Origin: Orychophragmus violaceus
Lineage: Eukaryota > Streptophyta > Magnoliopsida > Brassicales > Brassicaceae
Length of the DNA: 64,000 bases
Assembly: GCA_030180135.1 (NCBI GenBank)
Contig: CM058238.1
Location: 92,760,619-92,824,618, forward strand
Reading direction: 5' to 3'
Part shown: piece by piece, positions 1-10,730 of the stretch
Layout of the letters: every line of letters starts with the position of its first letter
Numbering within the stretch: position 1 is the stretch's first letter
The notes under the pieces: model-generated
Databases searched by the model: none
What the model was told of the DNA's origin: nothing
What the model saw: the letters and a program-made list of their open reading frames with translations, nothing else
Position numbers and translations under genes: made by a program

Positions 1-3000
1 GAAGAAAAAACATGAAATCTGGTTTCTATTTGCCGGTTGGCCAATTCGTGTCTCTTTGAGGGAATTTGCAATCGTTACCGGTCTTCCTTTTGATAAATAT
101 CCAAAGATGAATAAGAAGAAGAAGCGTAATCTGGTGAAAGACCAGAATTACTTTGGTTCGCTTTTTGGATGTCTTGATCCTCGTACCTTAATTGTTGACA
201 AAGTTATAAAATTGCTGAAGAAGAGGATTGTCCGTGAAAGAGACAGGAGAATCAAATATGCTTACTTAGCGTTGACTGCCTCTGTTCTCTGCCCGACAAG
301 CCATTTCCCCAAAATCATTGACGAGCATGTTGAGTTGATCAGGGATCTTGACCACTTCCTTGCTTACCCTTGGGGTCGTGTTTCTTTCGAAATGGTTGTT
401 GGATGCATAAAGTCGAAAGATGAAGTTGCTTTAGCTCAGAGATCAGTAGCTGTCCAAGGTTTTTTTCATGCCATCCAGCTTGTATTGGTTGAAGCTGTCC
501 CGGCCTTACTTGAGGTTGTTGAAGTTGGAGCATCTTCTTCGTCGTCTGACGATGACAGTGATATGGAAGATGAGACCAGGAACCAATTTGTTTCTTCATT
601 GGGTGAAAACAGCGGCGAGCCCGAGGGTGAACCTGATACTAGTCATTTACCTGCCAACATATCAAAGGCTCCAACCCACAAAGTCACTCTCAGTCCTGGG
701 CATGCTAGAGATGTTGATGAGAAGTGTGAGGTATGGTCAATGTTGCTTTGTTTTATAAAAGGGACTCTACATATAACCTTTAGCATCGATATTTATTCTT
801 AGCTTGAAACAATTATTTGTAGATTCTGTAAATTTTCGCTTTCCCTAAAATCTTTGTTATGTTGCTAACCTTGTTTTTCGTTGGTTAACTGTCAGTAAGT
901 TCCTGTTTATGAATTTTAGATGTGTCCCTGATTGTGTTTTTCTTAATTTGTTGCAGGCTTCTGTTACATGCATAATCCCAGGTGATTCTTTGAATATGGC
1001 ATTGGATGATGATCTGTTTTATTGGTCTGGCGAAGAGGAAGATCCCAAGGTTGATAATATGGTGAGACTTATTGCTGAAGGTTTTACTTTTGAGAAAAAG
1101 TTCTTTAAGGGTGGTGTCACTGCTGTTGATCTTCTAAGATTGAGGAATGCAAAGAAAATGGAAAAGGAGAAGAAAGACAAGGATAAAAATACACAACATC
1201 CAGTAGTTGGCGATTCTATTGACCCAATACAAGTATCTGAATTTGTTGCAGAACGAGTGAGGCTTGAAATGAGTGCTGTTGATGCGAAAGTTTCATCATG
1301 CTTACAAGAGATTGCGAAGGTTGGATCAGCCGTAAAGGCTTCTGATGAGCGGTTTGTCTTAGCTATTAATCAGGTGAAGGACTCTTTGATTGAAGCAATA
1401 ACGAAGATTGTAGAGAGACCACCCAATTCTCCAACCAATGTTAACCTAATGAGACAACAACACAATGATTTTACTGGTGGTGGAGGTAAGTCGGGGACGT
1501 TGGAACACAGGAGCAATGGTGGTGGGGTGTTCCCTGGGGATACCCATCCTGATGAAGTTGTTGGTAATGTTTTGCGTGAGCTTAGCAAATCCTTTCATGA
1601 GGTAATTTCATTACATCTTCTAGCTTCAATAGACGCTAACTCTTTGGTTATATACTAGTACATGATTTTAATACTTACATTATTTATAGGACAACAATGA
1701 CAAAGATAACACTGGTACACCAGCTGGAAACTCTGGAACTGGAGCTAATTTGGAAACTGGTCAAGCGTCGGTTAATAAAGTATTTGAGCCGGTGAGTTTA
1801 CATTCTGATTTATATGATATGTATTTTGTATTCTTTGTCTATGTTGCTATGTACTAGTAACCTTGTATATCTTACCCAAGGTTGAGCAGCAGGAGAATGA
1901 CAATGTTGGTAATAGTCATGTAAATGAGGCTGAATTGATTGGTGCTTCGGCTGGAGTTGAGCCACCGCAGAGGAAGAGCAAGCGCTTGAAATCACAATCT
2001 CGTGCCCTTCAAGGATTTGAATGCACCAACATAGGTGCACTGCGTATGGCTTCCTTCCCCTTGATTCCGGGCACATCACCTGATGTCGACTATGAATTAA
2101 AGTACACAAGGCTTGTAAAGAATCTTAAAACTAATAGGTACTTGTTTCATGAACCCTGTTTACATGTATATATTTTTTGTTAGCAAATGTAACATCACAG
2201 GTAGTTGTATTGCACATATTTATCTGATTTTTTGTTTCTGTGCAGGCTAATAAATCTTAACAATGGTAGCCAAGTGTCTGGGAAAGACGTTTTAGAGATA
2301 GCAGAGAGGACCAAGGTTATGACACCCAAGGTTCGTTACAAACCAATTTATTGTTGCATAAGTATTGCTTTCAATTGCTTAATCTTGACTTTTTCTATTT
2401 CAAACCAGGTTGTGGATGCCCTTACCCATTTTTCTCGTATCCTCTTCATGAGGGCTGTTCTTGGCTCTGATTCCTTTAGATATCGGTTTCTTGACACCAA
2501 GCTCATTGCTGCTTTTCTAAAGCATTATCCGAAGTTCACCAAAATATCACCTAAGGATCGTGCAAGATTTGTGTTTCAACCGTCCTTGCTGGAGGGCATT
2601 AGACCTTTCTTTGAAGTTAACCCCACGCCTAAAAGGTTCTACTTTCCGTTCTTTGTAGACAAGTCTCATTGGGTAGGCGTTTGTGTTGACATTCATGCAA
2701 GGCCCATTCAAGTCCTGGACTGTAATACCGCCCTTCGCAGCGACAACCTAATGAAGAAGGACCTTGAACCAGTTGCTCTCATGCTGCCCTACCTAATCAA
2801 AGCTTTTACTGTTGACCCTACTGCAATTGCTGAATGTTCTTTCTCCCTTGCTCGTGCCAGAGGCATTCCTCATAATCCTGTTGTTGCGGACTCTGCTGTT
2901 ACAACTATGCTACTTCTTGGTGCCCACTCAATGGTTGGTTTTGATGGCTGTAAGTGTATCACCCCTGACGTTATTCCTTTCGAGTCTAAGAGGCTAGCTG

Positions 3001-3035
3001 TTGTGTTTTATGAAGAATATGGTGGTTCGCTCTGA
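1..3035 (+). CDS. DUF1985 / Ulp1-like (C48 peptidase fold) transposon-borne protein, 5' partial
   Basis: Six exons are predicted: <2-730, 957-1601, 1690-1791, 1881-2137, 2246-2330 and 2409-3035. All introns are GT-AG and every junction keeps the frame, giving about 814 residues inside the window; the frame is open at the left edge, so the start is outside. Residues ~5-155 are a DUF1985 domain (FLFAGWPIRVSLREFAIVTG region), followed by an acidic and Lys-rich linker, a Gly-rich stretch and a C-terminal Ulp1-like domain of ~200 residues. Ulp1 enzymes remove SUMO with a His-Asp-Cys triad. His (2667-2669) in SHWVGV and Asp (2718-2720) in VLDCN are present, but the expected Asp-Cys-Gly motif reads Asp-Ser-Ala (Ser at 2892-2894). 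The intact splicing suggests an expressed but probably non-proteolytic protein. Confidence 0.8.
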
Positions 3036-3598
3036 TATCCTCTATTTCGTTCTCTGTTCTGTACCAGTTGTGTTTGTACGACATCACGGGTCTTTCATTT
3101 GTTGTTTAGCACTATGTTGTGCCTTGAGTTAACAGACGCAAACTTATATCATGGTTGATAACAATATCTTTAGCATTGATAACTTAGCCCATACTCAACT
3201 ATAATTCCACTGGTATTGTTATGATATTTTAATCTACCGCCAACTCATATAATGGTTGTTAAGAATATTATTAGCATTGACATTTAATCTGCTATTCAAA
3301 TAACATTTCATTTGTATTTTTTCATCTGTTTTTATATTCCCAGTATAACCCCATCAAATCGTTACATTATTGTGCTTGACGACCCCTACAAGGCTTAGAT
3401 GACTAATATTATTGTTAGTGGTAATTCTAATTAATTTAATTGGTAACAGAAAATGAATCATGTATTATTATATAAATTCTTAATTAATACAATAAATTCT
3501 TCATAAAATGAATTTAGCATAATACTCTTCAAATTCCTTAGCCATTGTAAATCCCAACATTATACTTACTAAAATCTTTAGCAGTAGGTTGTAGTTGT
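3036..3598. other. AT-rich spacer
   Basis: Contains the 3' flank of the Ulp1-like gene and AT-rich DNA with several stop codons in all frames. No gene, repeat array or terminal repeat is recognisable. Confidence 0.6.
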
Positions 3599-4276
3599 CT
3601 AAAGTATGGGCCAAGTTGCAAAGTTGTCTTGAACAATCTTGCAAAAGATCAGACTTTCTATTGTCCATAAGCATTTATCACACATGCTTAGTTGCTTCCA
3701 TCCATCATTGTAGTAGTAAAGCGACTCATTTATTGTTTCACAATTGCATGTAATGACTGGCAGTAGATCCAACTCTTCTTCTTTCTGCAATAGTATCTTA
3801 CATGGTTGTTCCCTCCTTGGATGCACCCCTCTTAATATTATTTATAGACGTACATCCCTGGCTATATCTCTTGACAACAACAGCCCCTTTTCTTCAACCT
3901 CTGCTTGCCCATTGAACACACGAACAATCATTGAGTGAATGTATTGTCCTACATTCCAACCTTCTTTATACGATCGCTTCAACATTGATTCCCCTTCGAT
4001 TTTCTTATCTTGATATATGTAATTTGAAATCCCTTTTAATACAAGTGCTGATGGGTTTCCTTGTATTAAGCAACTCTCGACTAAACGTTTTGCTGCTTCT
4101 TTTGGGAATAAATTGATATGATTGTAAAAGAAATCAATTTTCTTGTACAATTCATCACTCTCCGCGACATCACGTAAAGTCTTGCATGATGATTTTGCTC
4201 TCACGAATTCACCGTATCCAAGCCGTAAAGCATTTTCCAGTATTTCTAACAATACATCGAATGGTAGCCTCAACAT
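3599..4276 (-). pseudogene. F-box protein pseudogene (one in-frame stop)
   Basis: The reverse frame from ATG at 4276 reads LRLPFDVLLEILENALRLGY near its N-terminus, an F-box like that of a Brassicaceae F-box family with a short Cys-containing tail. F-box proteins recruit substrates to SCF ubiquitin ligases through SKP1. After 144 codons a TAA at 3842-3844 stops translation, but the same frame continues without another stop to 3599, through HPRREQPCKIL and a Cys-rich tail (MCDKCLWTIESLIFCKIV). Family members normally run from F-box to such a tail without interruption, so this is one gene of about 225 codons broken by a single nonsense change. It sits between the two MULE genes and may have been captured. 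The truncated 144-residue product could still contain the F-box. Confidence 0.7.
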
Positions 4277-4821
4277 ATCTTATTTGTTGGTGCAAACAAT
4301 ATCTATGTTGGAAGTTAATGATTATGTTTCCATTAAACACTTATATAATCTCGTCGTCTTTTCAAACCGTCACTTTTGTGTAAGGGTATAAGTTTAGTGT
4401 AATGTCCCTCTTAACCGATTCTTAGTTTTGTGCCTGTAACCATAAAAACTGCCTAACAATCTAAATATTATAGTCTTGCATTTAATTCCCTTATTACCTA
4501 GGTTTAGTGTGATCTTCTATTCTTTTGTATGTGTTCAATATACTATATAGAGTTATGTATATGAATGTTTGTTAACTATATTGTTAGCGCATATTAGTAA
4601 TTAAAAACACTAACATTATATTTCACAATATATTATATTTCACATTAAAAAGGGCAGGATTATTGGCCCATGCCATACATTGTTCTTCAATTACAACATG
4701 GGATGTTGGGGTTTTCCGTCATAATATAACACAAGAAAATAAAACTGGTCGACCCAACTCCGACCTATAGCTCAAAAACCATCATCACTCCTCTGCCCCT
4801 TGCTCAAACCTTGTACTTGTC
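4277..4821. other. AT-rich spacer downstream of mudrA
   Basis: AT-rich sequence between the F-box pseudogene and the last mudrA exon. It probably holds the mudrA 3' untranslated region and terminator. No further coding or repeat signal was recognised. Confidence 0.55.
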
Positions 4822-5249
4822 TTATATAGGATTTTTGCACGTTGCACGGTTATGTCCAACACCCCGGCAACGGCTACACACCTTCACCTTCCTCTGTCTT
4901 GGTCCCTTGCAAAATTAGTAGTCAACTATTTATCAGCTATTGTATCTAATATATTGCAATTTTATTATGTTGTAAGTCAACTAAGAACATTCTAACCACT
5001 ATTTCTCCTCTTGACAGGAATCTCTTCTTTCGTGGCTTTTCTGGTGGGTGCCTAGTCAGTGGAGGAAGTAACTCTGGAAACTCCCTTCCATTTTCTTTCT
5101 CTTCTTCAAAGTCATTTGGTGGCATTGGGTATATATTACCGGCGTATCCGTTACGCCAAAATTCTGTGTGTAACTCTTCAGCGACAAGTGTATCTATTTC
5201 GACCTTTGCCTTCATAGCTGCTGCAACAGCATGTGTACATGGAATGAAC
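4822..5249 (-). pseudogene. mudrA: mudrA transposase, 3' exons (SWIM end, Pro-rich segment, zinc knuckle)
   Basis: Continuation of the transposase whose 5' part lies at 27580-31612. From the copia A junction (TSD 5245-5249) the frame enters with IPCTHAVAAAMK, supplying the last Cys and His of the SWIM zinc finger. It then reads NGYAGNIYPMPPND and LPPLTRHPPEKPRKKRFLSR, the typical MULE segment after SWIM. A donor near 4996-5000 and an acceptor at 4906-4907 lead to the last exon (4905-4822), which encodes CSRCRGVGHNRATC, a CCHC zinc knuckle, and ends with TAA at 4822-4824. Confidence 0.85.
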
Positions 5250-5534
5250 TGAAGGAATGTTTAGATTAATCCTGATTCAATTCTCTGATTCAGATTATCC
5301 TAAACATGCGGATCTAGGTTCTCTTGATTAGAAACAATTGTTGATCTCACCTTATACATGTTTGTGCAGCGGAAAGGGATGGTATGGTCAGAGATCAGAG
5401 AGCCACCAAGGGATGGATCCTCCAAAGGTTCACACACGCACGCAAAGGAATCTGGCTGCTAGACCACGAGGAGGGAGGCGACGCAGGAGAGAGAGAGTTG
5501 GCGGCTCGGTTAGGGTTGAAGAGGAAAACAGACT

Positions 5535-5556
5535 CGAGTTTTATTTATAAAACTCG
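5535..5556 (-). promoter_or_regulatory. LTR TATA box inside a perfect inverted repeat
   Basis: Arms CGAGTTTTA and TAAAACTCG flank a four-base centre TTTA; the reverse strand reads TTATAAATAAAA, a plausible TATA element. The same repeat lies at 12577-12598, and a version with both arms changed in a compensating way lies at 47458-47477 and 54598-54617 in copia D. Confidence 0.6.
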
Positions 5557-5589
5557 TCTGGTTCCTCTTGGGCCATTTGGCCGTTCGCG

Positions 5590-5634
5590 CACTGTGTCGA
5601 TCGACACATCATGTGCATCGATCGACACACAGTG
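5590..5634 (-). promoter_or_regulatory. U3 palindromic module (TCGATCGA type)
   Basis: A 45-bp segment with outer arms CACTGTGT/ACACAGTG and two TCGATCGA palindromes, about 40 bp upstream of the TATA repeat in element sense. Its partner in the 5' LTR is at 12632-12676; copia C has the same module with a different loop at 15872-15916. Function is not known; the position suggests an enhancer or silencing site. Confidence 0.55.
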
Positions 5635-5902
5635 GCTAAACCCTTTTATTCTCTCTAAGTACAGTAAATGCCTGGCACTTTTACCGTACTTCTGCTAAGC
5701 CATTCCTACACATTTTCCTGTTAGCTTAGGCGTGTGACCCATATGGGATCATATAATAGAGGCAATAAGTCCAAGACTTATAGATCATGAGCGGACTCTA
5801 GCAAGCCATCATGACCCCCAGTATTATATGACTTATGTCTGATCATTGACATACTCTTACTTTCTAGAGACAGTACCGAGATTACTGGACACAATTCCAA
5901 CA

Positions 5903-5914
5903 ATCTCCCACTTG
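5903..5914 (-). other. Copia A polypurine tract
   Basis: Reverse strand reads CAAGTGGGAGAT directly before the 3' LTR, the standard site for plus-strand priming. The same tract is found in copias B, C and D. Confidence 0.85.
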
Positions 5915-6752
5915 TACTGGAATCTCTGTATTCATAATCCTTTTGTCTCAATATCTCGATTAGTCATAAGGCAAGATTAGTGTCATCCTTATAAAGCCTA
6001 ATCTTGTTCATCGGACTCTGATTCGATACTGACAATCCAAACGACTCGGGACAGTCCGTTTGAGCATGGCCATGCATTTTCCAGTATTCAAATCTCCGAT
6101 TGGCCTAGAGATATTCACTCCATTTATATTGGAGGGACAAATTCCGTCTTATTCCATCACTGTAAACTACTCATTTCATAATGTACCCAAACAAGGTCCT
6201 TATAACTATCGCAGAACGATAGCGTTAGACAATGATCAAAGTGCATCAGTCCATGTGCAGTCACATGCATGCGGACTCAGGTCTAAGGACTATACTCAAT
6301 AGTCGTAGTGAGAATCTCTTATGACACAGATATAAATATCCTGAAGAGTTCTCGTAATCGGGTCTTGTCCGGTCGTATGTTCCCAACATACACCTATGTA
6401 TTGACTTCGATGCCGCGCATCTATGACACACTGAGACTTTGTCATAAGTCACATACCAATCCAGTCTCTCACGGTTGTTGGTGTTCCAATTTCAACAACC
6501 TTCGACTAGGGACATGATGATTTAATCCATCTATCAAATATAGGGTCTGATGATCAAGCTAAATGACTTCGATGACTCAAGATCAAGTCACTTACTTCGA
6601 TGACCTATAAAATGGTTTATATCACTTTGGAACGATTATTTCATCACAGCTAAAATAATCTTGAAATAATAATTTCATTAAACATAAGAATGTTTTACAA
6701 GAACATATCAAATAACTAAATAAAAGCCCTCAAACTCCCACTCAAATTTAGA
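5915..6752 (-). other. Copia A 3' noncoding region
   Basis: About 840 bp between the pol stop and the PPT. It begins with a second G-rich purine stretch (GAGTGGGAGTTTGAGGG in sense). It is strongly similar to the same region of copias C (21635-22477) and D (47819-48656) and more distantly to B (26097-26920). An 80-codon antisense frame at 6060-6302 is shared by A, C and D but does not look selected. Confidence 0.7.
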
Positions 6753-9700
6753 TTACATTTCAATGTCTCTAATGCCTACAGCTTCAGTCAGAAACTCGAG
6801 CTTAGGCCTTGGGAGTGGCTTTGTCAACGGATCAGCGACGTTATCATCTGTCTGAACTCGGCTGATCTTGACTTCCTTTCTATTAATGATGTCACGTATC
6901 AAGTGAAATCTTCTTAGAACATGCTTGGATTTCTGGTGTGATCTTGGTTCCTTTGCCTGAGCTATAGCACCATTGTTGTCACAAAACAGTGCCAGAGGCT
7001 CAGCCGCATCTGGTATCACACCTAGTTCAATAATGAACTTTCGTATCCAAACAGCTTCCTTCGCAGCTTCTGAGGCGGCGATATATTCAGCTTCTGTAGT
7101 GGAATCAGCAACGGTGTCTTGCTTGGAGCTTCTCCAACTGATTGCACCGCCATTCAGACAAAAGATATAACCGGACTGTGACCGGAAATCATCTTGGTCT
7201 GTCTGGAAACTTGCGTCCGTGAATCCACTGACTTTAAGCACATCACTTCCACCATACACTAAGAACTTATCCTTAGTATGTCTTAGATACTTCAAGATAT
7301 TCTTTACGGCAATCCAATGGTTTTCACCTGGATTTGACTGGTATCTACTCGTCATGCTCAATGCATAAACAACACCAGGACGAGTACAGATCATGGCATA
7401 CATGATAGATCCTATTGCAGATGCATAAGGAATATTCTTCATGCGCTCAAGCTCAGCAGCCGTCGTAGGGCTCTGCTTCTTGCTTAGCGTTGTGCCATGT
7501 ACCATTGGCGTGAAGCCCTTCTTGGAATCCTTCATGCTGAATCTTTGCAGGACTTTGTCAATGTATGAATCTTGACACAAGCCTATCAGCCTTCTAGATC
7601 TATCCCGGTAGATCCTGATTCCAAGAACGTATGCGGCTTCACCCATGTCTTTCATGGAAAAACAACTTCCAAGCCAGTCCTTTACGGACTTCAGCATTGG
7701 AATGTCGTTTCCGAGAAGCAGTATGTCATCGACATACAGAATAAGAAATACTATCTTGCTCCCACTAGTTTTCTTATACACGCATTGTTCTTCTTCGTTT
7801 CTGATGAAGTCAAATTGCTTGATCGCTTCATCAAAACGAAGATTCCAGCTCCTCGATGCTTGCTTCAATCCATAAATGGATTTATGAAGCTTGCATACTT
7901 TCCCAGCATTCTTTGGATCTATGTAACCGTCAGGTTGTGTCATATACACATCCTCTTCCAGAATACCATTCAGGAAGGCGGTTTTCACGTCCATCTGCCA
8001 AATTTCATAATCATGAAAAGCTGCAGTTGCTAGTAGAATCCGAATAGATTTCATCATAGCCACTGGTGAATAGGTTTCATCGTAATCCACACCGTGAACT
8101 TGTCTGAAACCTTTTGCCACCAACCTGGCTTTATAAATCTGGACATTTCCATCCACGTCAATCTTCTTCTTGAAGATCCATTTGCACTCGATGGCTTTTA
8201 CACCCGCGGGTAAGTCAACCAACGAAAACACTTGGTTGACCGACATGGAGTCCATTTCGGAATCAGTGGCCTTGCGCCACTTTGAGGAATCTGGGCCCAT
8301 CATGGCTTGATTGAAGTTCGATGGTTCATCACCATCAATGATCAGAAGATCATGACAGTCAGTCACGAGGAATCCTTGATATCTCTCGGGTTCGTGACGG
8401 ATCCTCCCGGATCTTCGAACTTCAGGTACTACAGGTTCAGGCTCTACAATTTCTTGTAGGTCCTCCTGCTGCTCTTCCTCATTAGGTTGAGCAGTATCCT
8501 GTTCATCTTGAATTTCTTCAAGCAGTACCTTACTCCCACTGTCTTTCTTAGAGAGAAACTCCCTCTCAAGAAAGTTACAATCCCGGGCAACAAAGATCTT
8601 GTTCTCGGAACGTAGATAGAAGTAATAAGCCTTGGTTTCCTTCGGATAACCAATGAAGTAGCATTTATCAGACTTTGGTGTAAGCTTGTCTGAGATTAAT
8701 CTCTTGACATAGGCTTCACAACCCCAAATTCTAAGATAAGACAGCACTGGAGCCACTCCAGTCCATAATTCATATGGTGTCTTTGCTACTGCTTTCGATG
8801 GCGCTCTATTTAGAGTGAACACTGCTGTTAGCAGAGCATATCCCCAAAGGGATATTGGAAGGTCTGTGTGACTCATCATAGATCGAACCATATCCAATAA
8901 GGTCCGATTTCTCCTCTCAGACACACCGTTCCATTGAGGTGTTCCGGGAGGAGTGAGTTGGGATACGATCCCACACTCCCTTAGATGATCACTGAATTCT
9001 TGGCTTAAGTATTCTCCTCCTCGGTCGGACCGAAGAGCCTTAATGCTTTTGCCAAGTTGGTTCTGTACTTCATTTTGGAATTCTCTGAACTTCTCAAAAG
9101 ATTCAGACTTATGTTTCATTAAATAAACATATCCATACCTACTGAAATCATCAGTGAAGGTAATGAAGTACTGATAGTTTCCTCTTGCATTTGTGGACAT
9201 TGGGCCACACACGTCAGTGTGTATCAGGCCCAATAGGTCACTGGCCCTCTCGTTAGGTTTATTAAAGGGGGCCCGTGTCATTTTGCCCATTATGCAGGAT
9301 TCGCATTTCTCACATGACTCAAAGTCAAATGAGCCAAGAAGTCCATTCGAATGGAGCCTCTTGATGCGTTTCTCGCTGATGTGCCCTAAACGACAATGCC
9401 ATAGAAACGTTCGGTTCTCCTCATTAGGTTTGAACCGTTTGGTATTAATGTTATAAACTGGCGCGGATTGATCGAGTATGTAAAGCCCATTCGTAAGAGG
9501 GGCAGAACCATAGAACAAATTGTTGCGATTGAAGGAACATAATTTATTCTTAACTGAAAAATCATAACCTTCCAAATCCAACAAAGAAATTGAAATAATA
9601 TTCCTGCTTATAGCAGGTACAAAATAACAATTATTAAGTTCTAAAACCAATCCCGAAGGTAAAGACAACAAGTATGTGCCTACAGCTAGTGCTGGAACTT

Positions 9701-10730
9701 TCGCTCCATTCCCAACTCGTAGCTCCACTTGTCCTTGCTTCAGCCTTCTACTGTTGCTGAGTGCCTGCATATTAGTACAAATATGAGCCCCACAACCAGT
9801 ATCCATAACCCATGAGGTATTATCAGAAGTAGTTGTATTAACTTCTATAACAAAAATACCTGTCGAAGAAGTCTCGAGAGTCTTCTTCTTCAATTCCTTT
9901 AGACCTTCTTGGAATTTCTTACATTCTCTCCTCCAATGCCCTGGTTCTTTACAGAACCTGCATATGTCAGTTGGCCCAGCCTTGGACTTGGGCTTGGGCT
10001 TTGGCGTGTCCTTGTCCGCGACTTGGACAGCCTTGGCCTTTCCCTTATCCTTAGCAGAGGATTTCTTAAACCCCTTGCCCTTTTGCACCATAAGCACATT
10101 GGGGTCCTTGGCGGTTTTCCTCAAGTTGGGCTCTGCAGTCTTGAGCATTCCGTGAAGCTCAAGCAATGTCTTACTCAAGCCATGCATGTTAAAGTTCAGA
10201 ATGAACTGATCATAGCTTGCAGGTAATGACTGCATAATGATGTCGCAGGCAAGTTCTTGGCTGATAGGACAGTCGAGTTTCTGAAGATGATCGAGATAAC
10301 CCATCATCTTCAAGACATGAGGACTCACTGCCGCATTCGCAGCCAACTTACAGTCTAAGAGGTTCTTAACAGTCTGAAACCTCTCAGTCCTTGCTTGCTC
10401 CTGAAAAAGCGATTTCAGGCTTGCCATTATCTCAATTGGTGACAACACACTCTCGAACTGCATTTGCAGCTCACCAGTCATTGTCGCCAACATAAGGCAA
10501 TACACATCATTTTCATTTGACGAATGCTTTTCCCAAGCATTATGCAGAGTCCTGGCGGCATTGTTAGCAGGCCTCTCGGGGAGAGGATCACGAAGGACAT
10601 AATCCTTCTTCTCCTGCTTGAGGACCAGCCTCGAGTTCCTTGACCACGTCAGGAAGTTCGTTCCAGTCAGCTTCTCCTTCTCGAGAACAGACCGGATTGA
10701 GAATGTGTTTTGTGTGCTTGTAGTAGTCAT
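6753..10730 (-). CDS. Copia A Gag-Pol polyprotein (1325 aa)
   Basis: One uninterrupted frame. The start is taken at the ATG at 10730 (MTTTSTQNTF), because the identical start opens the copia D frame and the upstream codons lie in variable leader. Order: UBN2-type Gag (1-~250), zinc knuckle C257-x2-C-x4-H-x4-C270, aspartic protease Asp310-Thr-Gly, integrase zinc region (HCRLGH...CEKC, ~445-480), integrase core D506, D569 and E605, copia reverse transcriptase with D914 and YVDD at 999-1002, and RNase H with D1172, E1213 and D1251. It supplies capsid and enzymes for copying element RNA into DNA and inserting it. One oddity: in the conserved motif TRPDV the Asp (residue 1119, codon 7374-7376) is Gly, whereas copia D keeps Asp; the next residues also differ (VV versus VA). 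The frame is intact but possibly impaired. Confidence 0.93.
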   Translation of the reverse strand: MTTTSTQNTFSIRSVLEKEKLTGTNFLTWSRNSRLVLKQEKKDYVLRDPLPERPANNAARTLHNAWEKHSSNENDVYCLMLATMTGELQMQFESVLSPIEIMASLKSLFQEQARTERFQTVKNLLDCKLAANAAVSPHVLKMMGYLDHLQKLDCPISQELACDIIMQSLPASYDQFILNFNMHGLSKTLLELHGMLKTAEPNLRKTAKDPNVLMVQKGKGFKKSSAKDKGKAKAVQVADKDTPKPKPKSKAGPTDICRFCKEPGHWRRECKKFQEGLKELKKKTLETSSTGIFVIEVNTTTSDNTSWVMDTGCGAHICTNMQALSNSRRLKQGQVELRVGNGAKVPALAVGTYLLSLPSGLVLELNNCYFVPAISRNIISISLLDLEGYDFSVKNKLCSFNRNNLFYGSAPLTNGLYILDQSAPVYNINTKRFKPNEENRTFLWHCRLGHISEKRIKRLHSNGLLGSFDFESCEKCESCIMGKMTRAPFNKPNERASDLLGLIHTDVCGPMSTNARGNYQYFITFTDDFSRYGYVYLMKHKSESFEKFREFQNEVQNQLGKSIKALRSDRGGEYLSQEFSDHLRECGIVSQLTPPGTPQWNGVSERRNRTLLDMVRSMMSHTDLPISLWGYALLTAVFTLNRAPSKAVAKTPYELWTGVAPVLSYLRIWGCEAYVKRLISDKLTPKSDKCYFIGYPKETKAYYFYLRSENKIFVARDCNFLEREFLSKKDSGSKVLLEEIQDEQDTAQPNEEEQQEDLQEIVEPEPVVPEVRRSGRIRHEPERYQGFLVTDCHDLLIIDGDEPSNFNQAMMGPDSSKWRKATDSEMDSMSVNQVFSLVDLPAGVKAIECKWIFKKKIDVDGNVQIYKARLVAKGFRQVHGVDYDETYSPVAMMKSIRILLATAAFHDYEIWQMDVKTAFLNGILEEDVYMTQPDGYIDPKNAGKVCKLHKSIYGLKQASRSWNLRFDEAIKQFDFIRNEEEQCVYKKTSGSKIVFLILYVDDILLLGNDIPMLKSVKDWLGSCFSMKDMGEAAYVLGIRIYRDRSRRLIGLCQDSYIDKVLQRFSMKDSKKGFTPMVHGTTLSKKQSPTTAAELERMKNIPYASAIGSIMYAMICTRPGVVYALSMTSRYQSNPGENHWIAVKNILKYLRHTKDKFLVYGGSDVLKVSGFTDASFQTDQDDFRSQSGYIFCLNGGAISWRSSKQDTVADSTTEAEYIAASEAAKEAVWIRKFIIELGVIPDAAEPLALFCDNNGAIAQAKEPRSHQKSKHVLRRFHLIRDIINRKEVKISRVQTDDNVADPLTKPLPRPKLEFLTEAVGIRDIEM

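Larger units (their letters stand above)
5250..5902 (-). repeat. Copia A 3' LTR (653 bp)
   Basis: In element sense it starts TGTTGGAATTGTG and ends CATTCCTTCA. A TATA motif lies inside an inverted repeat (5535-5556), and a 45-bp palindromic module lies at 5590-5634 just upstream of it in sense. It matches 12292-12944 except for about three substitutions. Confidence 0.95.

Noticed and set aside
6060..6302. 80-codon antisense frame conserved in copias A, C and D (also 22090-22332 and 47964-48206)
   Set aside because: The few differences between copies are mostly amino-acid changing, as expected for shared recent ancestry without protein selection; copia B has lost the frame.
7572..8033. 153-codon antisense frame inside copia A pol (also 49476-49937)
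   Set aside because: Opposite strand of a highly conserved RT region; similarity follows from the sense protein.
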